From Nocardia iowensis (lineage in GTDB: Bacteria; Actinomycetota; Actinomycetes; Mycobacteriales; Mycobacteriaceae), in NCBI RefSeq assembly GCF_019222765.1, contig NZ_CP078145.1:5146001-5210000 (forward strand): a stretch of 64,000 nucleotides of DNA. The letters run 5' to 3'. The position numbers were made by a program, and so were the translations under genes. Below are positions 24,747 to 33,318 of the stretch, one piece after another. The notes below the pieces were generated by a model. That model did no database searches. It saw only the letters and a program-made list of their open reading frames with translations, and was not told the origin of the DNA. Position 1 is the stretch's first letter, and every line of letters starts with the position of its first letter.

Positions 24747-26363
24747 TCACACGAGCCTGGAAGCCGGATCTTGGATCGCTGTGCCCCGCTCGGGTTTTGG
24801 GGTGGTCGTTGGGTCTGCGTCAGTGAGTAGTTGGGCCAGTGCGGGGCGATCGATCTTGCCGCGGGGGTTCAGGGGTAGTGCGTCGAGGCGCAGGAAATTG
24901 CGGGGGATCATGTAGTCCGGGAGTCGGCGTTGTAAGTGCTGGCGGAGGGTCTCGGTGGTTGCGTCGTCGCGGTGGGGATCGGTGCAGGTGAAGGCTGCGG
25001 CGAGGGCGGTGTCTCCGCCGGGGCGGGTCAGGGGTACTACTGCTGCGTCGGCAATCTCGGGGATCTCGCGGATGGCGGCGGCTATTTCGGCGAGTTCGAC
25101 ACGGTAGCCCTGCACTTGTACTTGCTCGTCGTTTCGGCCGAGATGGACGAGGACAGGGGGATCGGCCGAGTCTGGTGTAGTGCTGATTCGATCACCGGTG
25201 CGGTACCAGTGGGTGTGGTCGAGCGGGGTGTTGGGATCGTGGGGGTGGCCGTCCCCTGTACGGAAGCGCCCGTGATCGTCGGCTGGGTCGAGGTATCCGT
25301 CGAAGCGTTGTGGTCCCCGGACGCACAGTTCCCCGTCGATCATCCGGTATTCCACTCCCGGGTACGGCGTACCGATGGGGACGGTGCCGTTGTGCGTGTG
25401 CGGCCAATCCTCGAGCTCGCACGGCAGCGTGTACGAAGTGCAGGTGACGGTGAGTTCGGTTGGGCCATAGGCATTCTCCACTCGACTGTGCGGCGCCGCG
25501 ATCCGCCACGCCTTGGCCTGGTCCAGCGTGAGTGGTTCACCGCAGAAGACGCTGCGCCGTAGTGTCGGCATGGCGTCGGGACGGAGCATGCGCAGCCGAT
25601 GGGCTAGGGAGATCACCGAGGGGACCGAGTTCCAGTGCGTGATGGCCTTCCGGTTCACGAACCGAACCGGTGCCAGCAGGTCGGCGCGGGCCGGGACCAC
25701 CAGGGTGGCGCCAGACCCCCAAGCGGCGAACATATCGAAGACCGACGGGTCGAAGGTGAGATCGAAGATCTGCGAGACCCGGGAACCCGGCCCGGCTCCA
25801 TAGCGCGCCACAGTATTTCGCAGGAACGCGCACACGTTGCCGTGACTTATGGGCACACCCTTGGGGACACCCGTCGAGCCGGACGTGAACAGAATGTAGG
25901 CGGCCCCTCGCGGTTCAAAGGCACGGATAGACGGGACGCTCTCATCGGCCCACGCGGCCAGCCGAGCATGGTCCAGCACCAGCGTGCGATCACCCAACGC
26001 GGTCGAATCCGCACTGCCATCGGCGAGTACGACGTCCAACCGTGCCGCCGCCGCCACGGCCGCATTGCGCTCAGCGGGGAAACTCGTGCCAAGTGGCACC
26101 ACCGTGGCACCCAGGCGCAAGATCGCGAGGTATCCGGCGTAGGCCGTGGCCGTCCGGGATGCCAGCAAGCCGACTCGACGCGGCTCCTGGCCGTCGCACA
26201 CCGCGAGAATCCTGGACGCGATGTTTCCGGCCACGTTCGCCAAACGGCGGTAGGTCCAGGCCACGCCGTCGACCTCTAGAGCAACGGCATCGGGCTGGGC
26301 CCGCGCGGAGTTGCCGAACCACTCGTAGAGGGTATCGGCGACGGTCTCGGCTGTATTCGTCAC
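24747..26363 (-). CDS. Stand-alone amino acid adenylation enzyme A1
   Basis: This 538-residue NRPS-type adenylation enzyme has no carrier domain. Motifs are YILFTSGSTGVPKG (A3), FDPSVFDMF with the amino-group-binding aspartate, NAYGPTELT (A5), YRTGD (A7) and NPRGKIDRP with the C-terminal lysine. An alpha-amino acid is the likely substrate, to be loaded on one of the ACPs. It starts at GTG 26363, overlapping the stop of the phosphopantetheinyl transferase gene, with GAGGAAG upstream. It is the last gene of the leftward operon. The specificity residues suggest no amino acid I can name with confidence. Confidence 0.85.
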   Translation of the reverse strand: MTNTAETVADTLYEWFGNSARAQPDAVALEVDGVAWTYRRLANVAGNIASRILAVCDGQEPRRVGLLASRTATAYAGYLAILRLGATVVPLGTSFPAERNAAVAAAARLDVVLADGSADSTALGDRTLVLDHARLAAWADESVPSIRAFEPRGAAYILFTSGSTGVPKGVPISHGNVCAFLRNTVARYGAGPGSRVSQIFDLTFDPSVFDMFAAWGSGATLVVPARADLLAPVRFVNRKAITHWNSVPSVISLAHRLRMLRPDAMPTLRRSVFCGEPLTLDQAKAWRIAAPHSRVENAYGPTELTVTCTSYTLPCELEDWPHTHNGTVPIGTPYPGVEYRMIDGELCVRGPQRFDGYLDPADDHGRFRTGDGHPHDPNTPLDHTHWYRTGDRISTTPDSADPPVLVHLGRNDEQVQVQGYRVELAEIAAAIREIPEIADAAVVPLTRPGGDTALAAAFTCTDPHRDDATTETLRQHLQRRLPDYMIPRNFLRLDALPLNPRGKIDRPALAQLLTDADPTTTPKPERGTAIQDPASRLV

Positions 26364-26986
26364 GGTTCTTCCTCGATCGAGACGGCTGCGAATGCGTAAC
26401 TCAGTGGAATCGGTGATCTGCCACGCAGACTCGACCAGACGAAACGCCCCCAGCGACCGGCGCACGTTCGGGGCGGCACCGGGATGGTCCAGGGGTGCCC
26501 GGCCAAACCCGCGCCGTCGGCCTTGACGCACGCTTCCTGCACGGTCCAAATCCAGGCGACCTCCTCGGCGGCCCGGCCCGGCGACATCCCGTGCAACAGT
26601 GGCGCGTTCGTCCCGAGCAACCGGCGGACAATACCGTCGCTGACCACCTGATCCGGACGCTGGACGTCGACGCCGAGTGCCATACCCACCGCAACGCCCG
26701 CGGCGATCACCTCCGCACAATGCGAGACGCTGATACCGATCCCGGGATAGCCGACCAGCCAAGGCTTCCCACGCGCATCCGGTTCTATGACGGCATCGGT
26801 GGCGTGCGGCGCGGCGACGGCGAGCAAGCGGCGCAACAGATCGCGCCCGGCCAGGAATTCCCGTACCCGCCACGCGGGTCGACCCGCCACCGACCGGCGG
26901 TCGCCGGGATGCGAGACAGTGCCGAGGGCGGAGACCTCCGCTGTGGCCAGCCAGATATTGTCCCGCACCGGAAAATAGGTGATCAC
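26360..26986 (-). CDS. 4'-phosphopantetheinyl transferase (Sfp type)
   Basis: This 208-residue enzyme attaches phosphopantetheine from CoA to carrier proteins. It has the Mg-binding GVDVQRPD and the WTVQEACVKADG helix (WxxKEA-like) of Sfp enzymes, plus SVSHCAEVI. The carrier proteins of this cluster (29257-29520, the tail of 29557-30717, and 38692-38955), and possibly the cluster A ACP, are its expected clients. It overlaps the genes on both sides by four bases, so expression is coupled to the acyl-CoA dehydrogenases and adenylation enzyme. Confidence 0.9.
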   Translation of the reverse strand: MITYFPVRDNIWLATAEVSALGTVSHPGDRRSVAGRPAWRVREFLAGRDLLRRLLAVAAPHATDAVIEPDARGKPWLVGYPGIGISVSHCAEVIAAGVAVGMALGVDVQRPDQVVSDGIVRRLLGTNAPLLHGMSPGRAAEEVAWIWTVQEACVKADGAGLAGHPWTIPVPPRTCAGRWGRFVWSSLRGRSPIPLSYAFAAVSIEEEP

Positions 26987-28104
26987 GGTGCGCTCCGCCC
27001 GGCCAGCTCCGCCAGCGCGCTATCGGCGTACTCGGCCACCGTCTCCAGGACGACTTCGGTTGCGCCGCCGCCGATTCCGAACAGCGCGGCCTGAGCACGC
27101 AGCTCCTGCAGTCCGCCTGCCGCGAAGCCGTCCGCGCCCCATAGGTGCGCGCACTCCCCCAGCACGAAGCCGACGGTGTCACCGGCGGCTGCCTTCAGCG
27201 TAGCCGCGGCGGCCGCATCATGGTGTCGCGCAACCGCGTTCGCGTGCACCCGGCACAGTGCGTCCAACTGCTGGGTCCGCACGATCGCGGTGGCGAGCCG
27301 TTGCCGCACAGCCGGTTGATGCCACAGGGTGCTATCACCGTGTGCCCGGTTCGCCAGGCGATCGCGAGTGCGAGCGATCACCCGACGGCACAGCTGAACT
27401 CCCCACAGGGCACTCGCCAGACGCTCGGTCGCGATGTGCCGGGCGAAGACCGGTAGCCCCAATCCGACCCGCCCGAGGATCCGCTCCCGTCCCACGCGGA
27501 CCCGGTCGAAATCGATATGCCCGCTGCCGGAGGCGGCGAACAGCGTCGAGTCGGCGGGGTGCACGGTTACCCCTTCGGCGCTGCTCGGCACCAGTACCCA
27601 GGTGAAATCGGTGATGTGGCGGCCAGGACGGTGGCGGGCCAGCACCAGGATCTCCTCGGCGGTGAGCGCGTTGGCGATCCAGCGCTTACTGCCGGAGACC
27701 TCCACACCCTCGGCGTCGAGATCGATCCGGGTGCCCAGCGCCGTGAGGTCGGTGCCCGCGTTCTCGTCGGTCACCGCCAGCGCAACGGTGGCCGCTCCGG
27801 ACAGCGTGCGCTCGACCGCCGCTTGCGCGACTTCCGCTGCGCCGGTGGCCAATACGGGAATCGTCGTCGCCAACGGCAAACTCACCGAAAGGGTGGCCGC
27901 CACCGAGAAGCGCGCGTCCACCGCCGTCAGCACGGCGGCGACGCGCTCCGGATCCACCCCGGCCCGGACGTCACCGCCTCGGTAGCAACGGATCAGCAGT
28001 CCCGCCGAGCCGAGGGTCGCCCACACTCGGGCACCGCTCGACGTCACCGGTAGGTCCGCGAGCACAGTCGATTCTGTTACGGTAGCGGACAGCTCAGTCG
28101 ACAA
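26983..28104 (-). CDS. Acyl-CoA dehydrogenase-like flavoprotein 1
   Basis: About 373 residues with the acyl-CoA dehydrogenase fold: an LALAVTDENAGTD-like FAD/substrate segment near residue 107, KRWIANALTAEE, and long C-terminal helices. I chose the TTG at 28104, which has GGGGAG seven bases upstream and overlaps the end of the sister gene by 11 bases; a GTG at 28122 is an alternative. Sequence and length differ clearly from flavoprotein 2, so the two may form a heteromer. Next to an adenylation enzyme and ACPs, it may oxidise a carrier-bound aminoacyl group rather than a CoA ester. Confidence 0.82.
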   Translation of the reverse strand: MSTELSATVTESTVLADLPVTSSGARVWATLGSAGLLIRCYRGGDVRAGVDPERVAAVLTAVDARFSVAATLSVSLPLATTIPVLATGAAEVAQAAVERTLSGAATVALAVTDENAGTDLTALGTRIDLDAEGVEVSGSKRWIANALTAEEILVLARHRPGRHITDFTWVLVPSSAEGVTVHPADSTLFAASGSGHIDFDRVRVGRERILGRVGLGLPVFARHIATERLASALWGVQLCRRVIARTRDRLANRAHGDSTLWHQPAVRQRLATAIVRTQQLDALCRVHANAVARHHDAAAAATLKAAAGDTVGFVLGECAHLWGADGFAAGGLQELRAQAALFGIGGGATEVVLETVAEYADSALAELAGRSAP

Positions 28105-29260
28105 AGTGCACTCCCCGATCACGCAGAGCCAGTCGACCGTCGGCAAGATGCAACCGGTCGTTGCTGTAATTCAGTGCCGCCGAACGAAGATCACGCAGGG
28201 CCTGCTCCAACCGGGTAGGCGAGTCCCGCAGATAACCGTGCCGCAACCCGACCGCGTCGACCAACCCGTCGACCGCCGCGAGACACAGCTCGGATGCGCT
28301 GATCTTCAAAGAGTTCAGCAGCAGCTGCCGCGGCGGCGTCTGCAAATCCGCACCCGACTCGACGAGATCGACCGCCTGCCGCAGCAGCGCGTGCACGGTG
28401 TCGAGCTGCTGCCGCGACCGGGACAGGCGAGTGAGCAGCAGTTCCGAACCGATGTCGAAGCTGTTCCGCTGCTTCGGATCACGCACCAGATGCAGCACCC
28501 GCGACAGGGCACCGGCCGCGGTGCCGAGCCAGGCCGCGGACCAGCCGATGTGGGCCAGCGGTGCGAAGACCTCGGTGGCGATGCGGTGGAATACGCCGGA
28601 TCCGCCGATGACCTGGTGCCGCGGCACCGAACCGCGCAACCGCACCGGAATGCTGTGGCTGGCCCGCATGCCCATCGGCTGCCAATCACCGGAACACTCG
28701 ACCGCCAATTGGTCTCGATCGGCATACACCAGTGCGACGTCGTCGACCGTGGTCGCGTCGAGTCCGCGCATGGTGATCAGGAATCCGTCGGCGTGCGCGG
28801 CTCCGGTCACGATCGGCGCGAACCGTTCGATACGCACGTGGTCCTCGGTCGCCACCAGCGGCGCTCGCACGCCGAACAGATCACCCCCGGCTTCCGTCGT
28901 CACCGATGCCAGGTAGACGTCACCGGCGGCGAGGCGCGGCAGCAGGCTCGCACTCAGTTCCGCGCCCGCGAACCGGGATACCGCCTGGACCTGCTGGCAA
29001 TGCATGGCGAACACCATCGCCACCGACATGTCGCTGCGCCCCAACCGCTGTGCGCAGGCGGCCATATCACGCACTGTCCCGCCGAGCCCGCCATACTCGG
29101 GTGATACGAGCAGTCCGAGCAAACCGGTGCGCCGCAGGGCATCCAGGGCGGCCACCGGAAAGGTCGCGTCGCGATCAGTGCTTCGTACATGCTGTTCGAC
29201 GACCTCGACGACGACGGCGAGCCTGCTGTCGACATCGACCCCGTGCAGTTGCGCTGTCAC
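28094..29260 (-). CDS. Acyl-CoA dehydrogenase-like flavoprotein 2
   Basis: This 388-residue acyl-CoA dehydrogenase homologue is recognisable by VSPEYGGLGGTVRDM (N-terminal helical domain), ASVTTEAGGDLFG (FAD-binding strand), QPMGMRASHS and the C-terminal four-helix bundle. The GTG at 29260 sits in a GTGA overlap with the ACP stop, so it is translated together with its probable ACP partner. Paired acyl-CoA dehydrogenases acting on ACP-bound substrates are known for pyrrole formation and other alpha,beta-desaturations; the substrate here is undetermined. Confidence 0.85.
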   Translation of the reverse strand: MTAQLHGVDVDSRLAVVVEVVEQHVRSTDRDATFPVAALDALRRTGLLGLLVSPEYGGLGGTVRDMAACAQRLGRSDMSVAMVFAMHCQQVQAVSRFAGAELSASLLPRLAAGDVYLASVTTEAGGDLFGVRAPLVATEDHVRIERFAPIVTGAAHADGFLITMRGLDATTVDDVALVYADRDQLAVECSGDWQPMGMRASHSIPVRLRGSVPRHQVIGGSGVFHRIATEVFAPLAHIGWSAAWLGTAAGALSRVLHLVRDPKQRNSFDIGSELLLTRLSRSRQQLDTVHALLRQAVDLVESGADLQTPPRQLLLNSLKISASELCLAAVDGLVDAVGLRHGYLRDSPTRLEQALRDLRSAALNYSNDRLHLADGRLALRDRGVHFVD

Positions 29261-29520
29261 GTATCCGCCTCGCCGGTTCGTTCGGGCAACTGCGCGGCGA
29301 CCGCTCGCCACAGGCTGCCCGCCGTCGCGAAGGTGGTGTCGTTCATGTGCTCGTCGGGCAGCGATATCCGGTAGGTGTCCTCGATGGCGAACAACAACTC
29401 GATCGCCTGCATGGAGGTGAGTCCGAGACGGCGCAGATCGGTGTCCGGGCCGATTTCCAACTCCGTGGACTCGGCGAGCTTCAGGAACGGGCGCAGCAGA
29501 TCGATGAAGTGGGATTCCAT
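29257..29520 (-). CDS. Acyl carrier protein B1
   Basis: An 87-residue free-standing carrier protein with the attachment serine Ser36 in LGLTSMQAIELL and an acidic helix II (AIEDTYRISLPDEHMND). It is flanked by the BtrH-like acyltransferase (gap 36 bases) and flavoprotein 2 (4-base overlap). The expected cargo is the amino acid activated by one of the adenylation enzymes, oxidised by the flavoproteins and then moved by the BtrH-like protein. Confidence 0.85.
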   Translation of the reverse strand: MESHFIDLLRPFLKLAESTELEIGPDTDLRRLGLTSMQAIELLFAIEDTYRISLPDEHMNDTTFATAGSLWRAVAAQLPERTGEADT

Positions 29521-29556
29521 GGCAACTCAGTTCTCTCGGTTCGGCATACAGGCCGC

Positions 29557-30717
29557 CTAGCGCGGCGTCGCGGCCCGCACACAGTCGTGCAGGTCGTCGA
29601 CGGTGCGCAGCTTCTCCGGCACCAGGAGCTCGGCGGGGATCTCCACCGCGAACTCGTCTTCGATGCTCTCGATGATTTCGACCAACCGGAACGATCCGAA
29701 CGTGGGGTAGGTATCGAAGGCGGTACCGTCGATCAGTCCGGACGTGGGCACGCCGAGAACCGCACCGACGAGGTGCGCGATGCGGGAGCGCGTCGCCTCG
29801 GGTGGCGGTGCGAATACCGTTGTGTCGTCGGCGAGTACGGCCGCCAATCGGTCCAGCACGCCCGGTGGTTCCGGATGCCCGCGGCTCACCCGCCGGAACG
29901 CCAGGTAGGTCTGCTCGACCACGTGGTCCCAGCTGCGCAGGTGCTCGGCGGCCAGCTCGGGCGGTCCGGATGCCCGTTGCCGGAATCGGGCGTGCAGCTT
30001 CCGGGAGCGCGCCAGTAGCCAGGTTTCGGCAGTGAGCCGCTCCAGGGCTCGGACGCGATCGGGGCAGTCCCGATAGGCGGCGAGATAGTCGTCGACCGGC
30101 GTGGCCGAGTCCTCGTGCCGTGTCGGCACGGGGTCGGCCGGAGCGAGCTCGAAGATGTCCGCACTGGAAATCCGGCGCAGTTCTTCGTCACCCAGCTCCC
30201 AAAGGCCGGGAGCGGCAGCACCCCAGCGTGTTTCGTTTTGATAGGCGTCCACGGCATACCAGCGGTCGGCCTCACTGGTCAGCAGAAAGCTGTGCGGCAT
30301 ATGCGCATTTCGGTGATAGGGCAGCCACGGCAGTTCGAAGGCGTCGGCAACGATGTACCGAACCCCCTGCACCATCCCGGAATCCGCGATGTCGGCACCG
30401 GTACCCCGCTGCCGCCGGACTACCGTCAGTCCGATCGCCCGAGCGGACCGCAACTGCTCGTCCAGCGGCGGATCCACGGTGGGGAGATTCGCTTCACCCG
30501 GCCACGCCCTGAAGACCACCCGCTCCCCCAGCAGCAGGTGAGTACCCGCGCCGTGCGCGGCATCCGCCAGGACGGCGAGGTTGACCTGAATGCAGTCCAG
30601 CAGACCAGGGTCGAACATCGGCGCTTCCGATTGCGCACCGGCGCAGGCGATCTCGAGCAGTGCGGCCGACGAACTCCACCGGTCGACCACCGCTGGATCG
30701 AGGATTGGGTGCTTCAT
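29557..30717 (-). CDS. BtrH-like acyltransferase fused to a C-terminal carrier domain
   Basis: 386 residues. Residues 1 to about 290 look like the BtrH-type domain (papain-like fold, butirosin acyltransferase family), with AFELPWLPYHRNAHMPHSFLL and WYAVDAYQNE resembling its conserved Tyr-His and Asp strands. Residues about 310-386 form a carrier domain whose serine lies in FGSFRLVEI (Ser342). BtrH moves an ACP-bound acyl group onto an aminoglycoside amine. Here the fusion suggests that the transferase carries its own donor. The ATG overlaps the aminotransferase stop (ATGA). The BtrH assignment is by pattern memory and is moderate; the carrier domain is firmer. Confidence 0.65.
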   Translation of the reverse strand: MKHPILDPAVVDRWSSSAALLEIACAGAQSEAPMFDPGLLDCIQVNLAVLADAAHGAGTHLLLGERVVFRAWPGEANLPTVDPPLDEQLRSARAIGLTVVRRQRGTGADIADSGMVQGVRYIVADAFELPWLPYHRNAHMPHSFLLTSEADRWYAVDAYQNETRWGAAAPGLWELGDEELRRISSADIFELAPADPVPTRHEDSATPVDDYLAAYRDCPDRVRALERLTAETWLLARSRKLHARFRQRASGPPELAAEHLRSWDHVVEQTYLAFRRVSRGHPEPPGVLDRLAAVLADDTTVFAPPPEATRSRIAHLVGAVLGVPTSGLIDGTAFDTYPTFGSFRLVEIIESIEDEFAVEIPAELLVPEKLRTVDDLHDCVRAATPR

Positions 30718-32012
30718 TGTGTCACTCCGGTTTTCGCTTCGGCGGCGATAGATCGCTGATCGGTGAGCCGGGCCAAGCCGTGCGCAATTTGCGCGAGGTT
30801 CGCCTGGATCTGCGGTAGTGCCACCGGATCAGCAGCGGCCAGTGCCGCCGATTGCTGCTGCTCATCGCCGTAGAGCAAGCTCGTGGCGGCTTTGAACCGC
30901 AACGCACCAGGGTCGTCCCCGAGCAGATGACCGGCCAGGACCACGATCCCGGATTCGCCCAGCAGTGCCTCGGCCAGCGACGCCGAACCGGTGATGCCCC
31001 GGGCGGCCAGCCGCGGGCGCAGTGGCTCCAGGTCCGGATAGACGTAGAAACCGGCTGTCGGCGGTCGGCACCGTGCTCCGGCTTCGACGGCGATCCGGTG
31101 CACCGCGCGGGCAACCTGCCCGTGCAGGCGGGCCGCATCGACAATGCGCTCGGTGATCTCCGGTGGCTCGGCATACGCGTAGGCAGCGACCTGCTGCATC
31201 GGGGCGGCCAGTCCGGACCACAGCTCACTGGCCGCGGCAAGCACCGGATTCCGCAGTCGATCGCCGAGATCGCCACCCGGGAAGCGCGCCACACCGATGC
31301 GCCAGCCACCCAGTCCCAGCGACTTCGACAGGCCGCTGACGACGATGGTGCGCTCCGGAGCCAGCTCGGCCGGACTCAGGAACGGCGTGGCAGCGGGGTC
31401 GTGGACGATATCGCGATAGATCTCGTCGGAAACGATCAGCAGATCCTCCGCGCGGGCCAGCACGCACAGCTGCCGGATCACCTCGGGCGGGGCCAGGGTG
31501 CCGGTCGGATTGTCCGGCAGGGTCAAGATCAGCAGTCGCGGTGTGCCGCCTTCACGTCGAGCCCGGACCAGGGTGTCCCGCAACGCCTCCGGATTCGGCA
31601 CCCCACCGTACTCGGCGGGAATCGGTACGCCGAAGGCCCGCTTGCCCGCATAGTTCACCTGCGGGAGGTAGGTGTTCCACGCCGGGCGCGGCAGTACCAC
31701 GTCACCCGGAATCGCTAGCTGGATCGCCATGAGCAGGGCTTTGCTCCCGGGCGCCACCACGATCTGGTCCGGATCGGTCGGCAGGCGGCGGCGGGCGAAA
31801 TAGCCCGCCACTGCGGCACGCACCTGTGGCGATCCGGCCACCGGACCGTAGGAGGTGCGGGCGGCCCCGATCGCGAGCTGTTCGGCCAGCTGGGGCAGCA
31901 ACGGCAAGCGCGCCTCGCCGAAGGCCAGGTGCACCAGCGATTCCCCCGCCGCCCGGCGTTGCTCCACGAGCTGGTTCAACGCCAGATTCGGTGACAGGCC
32001 AGCACTATTCAC
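30714..32012 (-). CDS. Class I/II PLP aminotransferase
   Basis: This 432-residue fold-type I aminotransferase has LTLPDNPTGTL, SDEIYRDIV, and the PLP lysine in SGLSKSLGLGGWRIG. Residues 1-60 include YGPVAGSPQVRAAVAGY, the usual N-terminal segment. The GTG at 32012 overlaps the aminomutase stop by 8 bases. It could transaminate an alpha-amino or beta-amino acid, or the product of the radical-SAM enzyme just upstream. The substrate is not readable from sequence. Confidence 0.85.
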   Translation of the reverse strand: MNSAGLSPNLALNQLVEQRRAAGESLVHLAFGEARLPLLPQLAEQLAIGAARTSYGPVAGSPQVRAAVAGYFARRRLPTDPDQIVVAPGSKALLMAIQLAIPGDVVLPRPAWNTYLPQVNYAGKRAFGVPIPAEYGGVPNPEALRDTLVRARREGGTPRLLILTLPDNPTGTLAPPEVIRQLCVLARAEDLLIVSDEIYRDIVHDPAATPFLSPAELAPERTIVVSGLSKSLGLGGWRIGVARFPGGDLGDRLRNPVLAAASELWSGLAAPMQQVAAYAYAEPPEITERIVDAARLHGQVARAVHRIAVEAGARCRPPTAGFYVYPDLEPLRPRLAARGITGSASLAEALLGESGIVVLAGHLLGDDPGALRFKAATSLLYGDEQQQSAALAAADPVALPQIQANLAQIAHGLARLTDQRSIAAEAKTGVTQ

Positions 32013-33318
32013 CGCGGATCGCCTCCGCCAGATCGCGCGGGGTATCCGCGGCCAGTTCCAGTTCATCGAGCCAGCCGGCGTCGTCGGAGAAGCGCGCCCG
32101 GAACGGACGGCCGACCAGTGCGGGACTGCGCGCCTGCAGCATCCGGAGCCGGAAATGGCGGCCGTCGGCCGTCGTCTCCACACCGTCGACCACGACCTTG
32201 CCCGGCGTCGCCGACATCACCGGACCGCGGACGGTCCGGGCGAGGCCGGGTAGCGAGCGGTACGCCTCGGCGAAGATCGCCACGGCCCGCGCCAGCGGCA
32301 CCTTGAAATAGTTGTGCGGGCCCGTATCCCGTTCCACGAACAGGTAATACGGCACCGCTCCCTGTGCCAGTTCCGCGCGCCACAACTGCGCCCAGGTCGC
32401 GGCATCGTCGTTGACGTGCGCGATCAGCGGCGCCTGGCAATAGATCACCGCACCGGTGCCGCGGATGCGCCGCAGCGCCGTTCGGGTCCGGTCGGAATCC
32501 AGTTCGCGCGGATGGCTGAAATGCGCCATCACCGCCAGCTGCCGACCGCCGTCGACCACCTGCTCGAACAAACGCAGGACATCGTCGGCGTCCGGATCGG
32601 TGACGAAGCGCTGCGGCCAGTAGGCCGGCGACTTGGTACCGATCCGGATCGTGCGCACGGTCGGCACCCGCAGCAGCGGCTCGAGGTGCGCCCGCAGCCG
32701 TGCGGTGGACATGATCATCGGATCGCCGCCGGTCACCAGGACGTCACTGACTTCGGGATGCTCGCCCAGATAGTCGACCAGCTGCGCCGAATCGGCTGCG
32801 GCGAAACGCAATTCGGGGTCGCCGACGAACTGCGCCCAGCGAAAGCAGTAGGTGCAGTAGGCGTGGCAGGTCTGGCCCTGGCCGGGAAAATACAGCACCG
32901 TCTCCCGGTACTTGTGCTGGATACCCGGCATCGGCCGCCCACCCCGGCTGGGCACATTGAGGTCCATCTGCCCGGACGGATGCGGGTTGAGCCGGCCCCT
33001 GATGTCGCGCACGGCTGCTTTGAGCCGCAACGCATTCGCCGGATCTGCCGCGAGCTCGGCCAGTTCCCGGTCATCGGCGGCCGTGAGCATCCCGTGCTGC
33101 GGGAAGGTCAGCTGAAATATCGGGTCATCGGGGATTCGGTCCCAATCGATCAGATCGGTGAGCACGTATTCGTTCACCCGGAAGGGCAGGACCAGCGAGA
33201 TGCGGCGGATCGTCTCCCGCATCTCGTCGGAGAGGCCGAATCGCGAAGCGATCGAGTCGATCTGGCGTGGTCCGTAGGCCCGGAACCTTTCGGTGGGCAG
33301 CTCGAGCTGGATGGTCAC
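32005..33318 (-). CDS. KamA-family radical SAM 2,3-aminomutase homologue, substrate unknown
   Basis: A 437-residue radical SAM protein of the lysine 2,3-aminomutase family. CHAYCTYCF is the CxxxCxxC cluster motif, followed by TGGDPMI. The PLP lysine is probably that in SATPGK, replacing the usual DAPGGGGK. By eye, the two aspartates that bind the lysine side chain in the clostridial enzyme (Asp293 and Asp330) are replaced by Arg and Ser, so lysine is not the likely substrate. It starts at GTG 33318 in a GTGA overlap with carbamoyltransferase 4. It is likely to give a beta-amino acid for carrier loading. Confidence 0.8.
   Translation of the reverse strand: MTIQLELPTERFRAYGPRQIDSIASRFGLSDEMRETIRRISLVLPFRVNEYVLTDLIDWDRIPDDPIFQLTFPQHGMLTAADDRELAELAADPANALRLKAAVRDIRGRLNPHPSGQMDLNVPSRGGRPMPGIQHKYRETVLYFPGQGQTCHAYCTYCFRWAQFVGDPELRFAAADSAQLVDYLGEHPEVSDVLVTGGDPMIMSTARLRAHLEPLLRVPTVRTIRIGTKSPAYWPQRFVTDPDADDVLRLFEQVVDGGRQLAVMAHFSHPRELDSDRTRTALRRIRGTGAVIYCQAPLIAHVNDDAATWAQLWRAELAQGAVPYYLFVERDTGPHNYFKVPLARAVAIFAEAYRSLPGLARTVRGPVMSATPGKVVVDGVETTADGRHFRLRMLQARSPALVGRPFRARFSDDAGWLDELELAADTPRDLAEAIRGE

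Noticed and set aside
32005..33318. Naming this gene lysine 2,3-aminomutase and predicting beta-lysine
   Set aside because: The radical SAM and PLP features fit, but the lysine side-chain ligands seem replaced.
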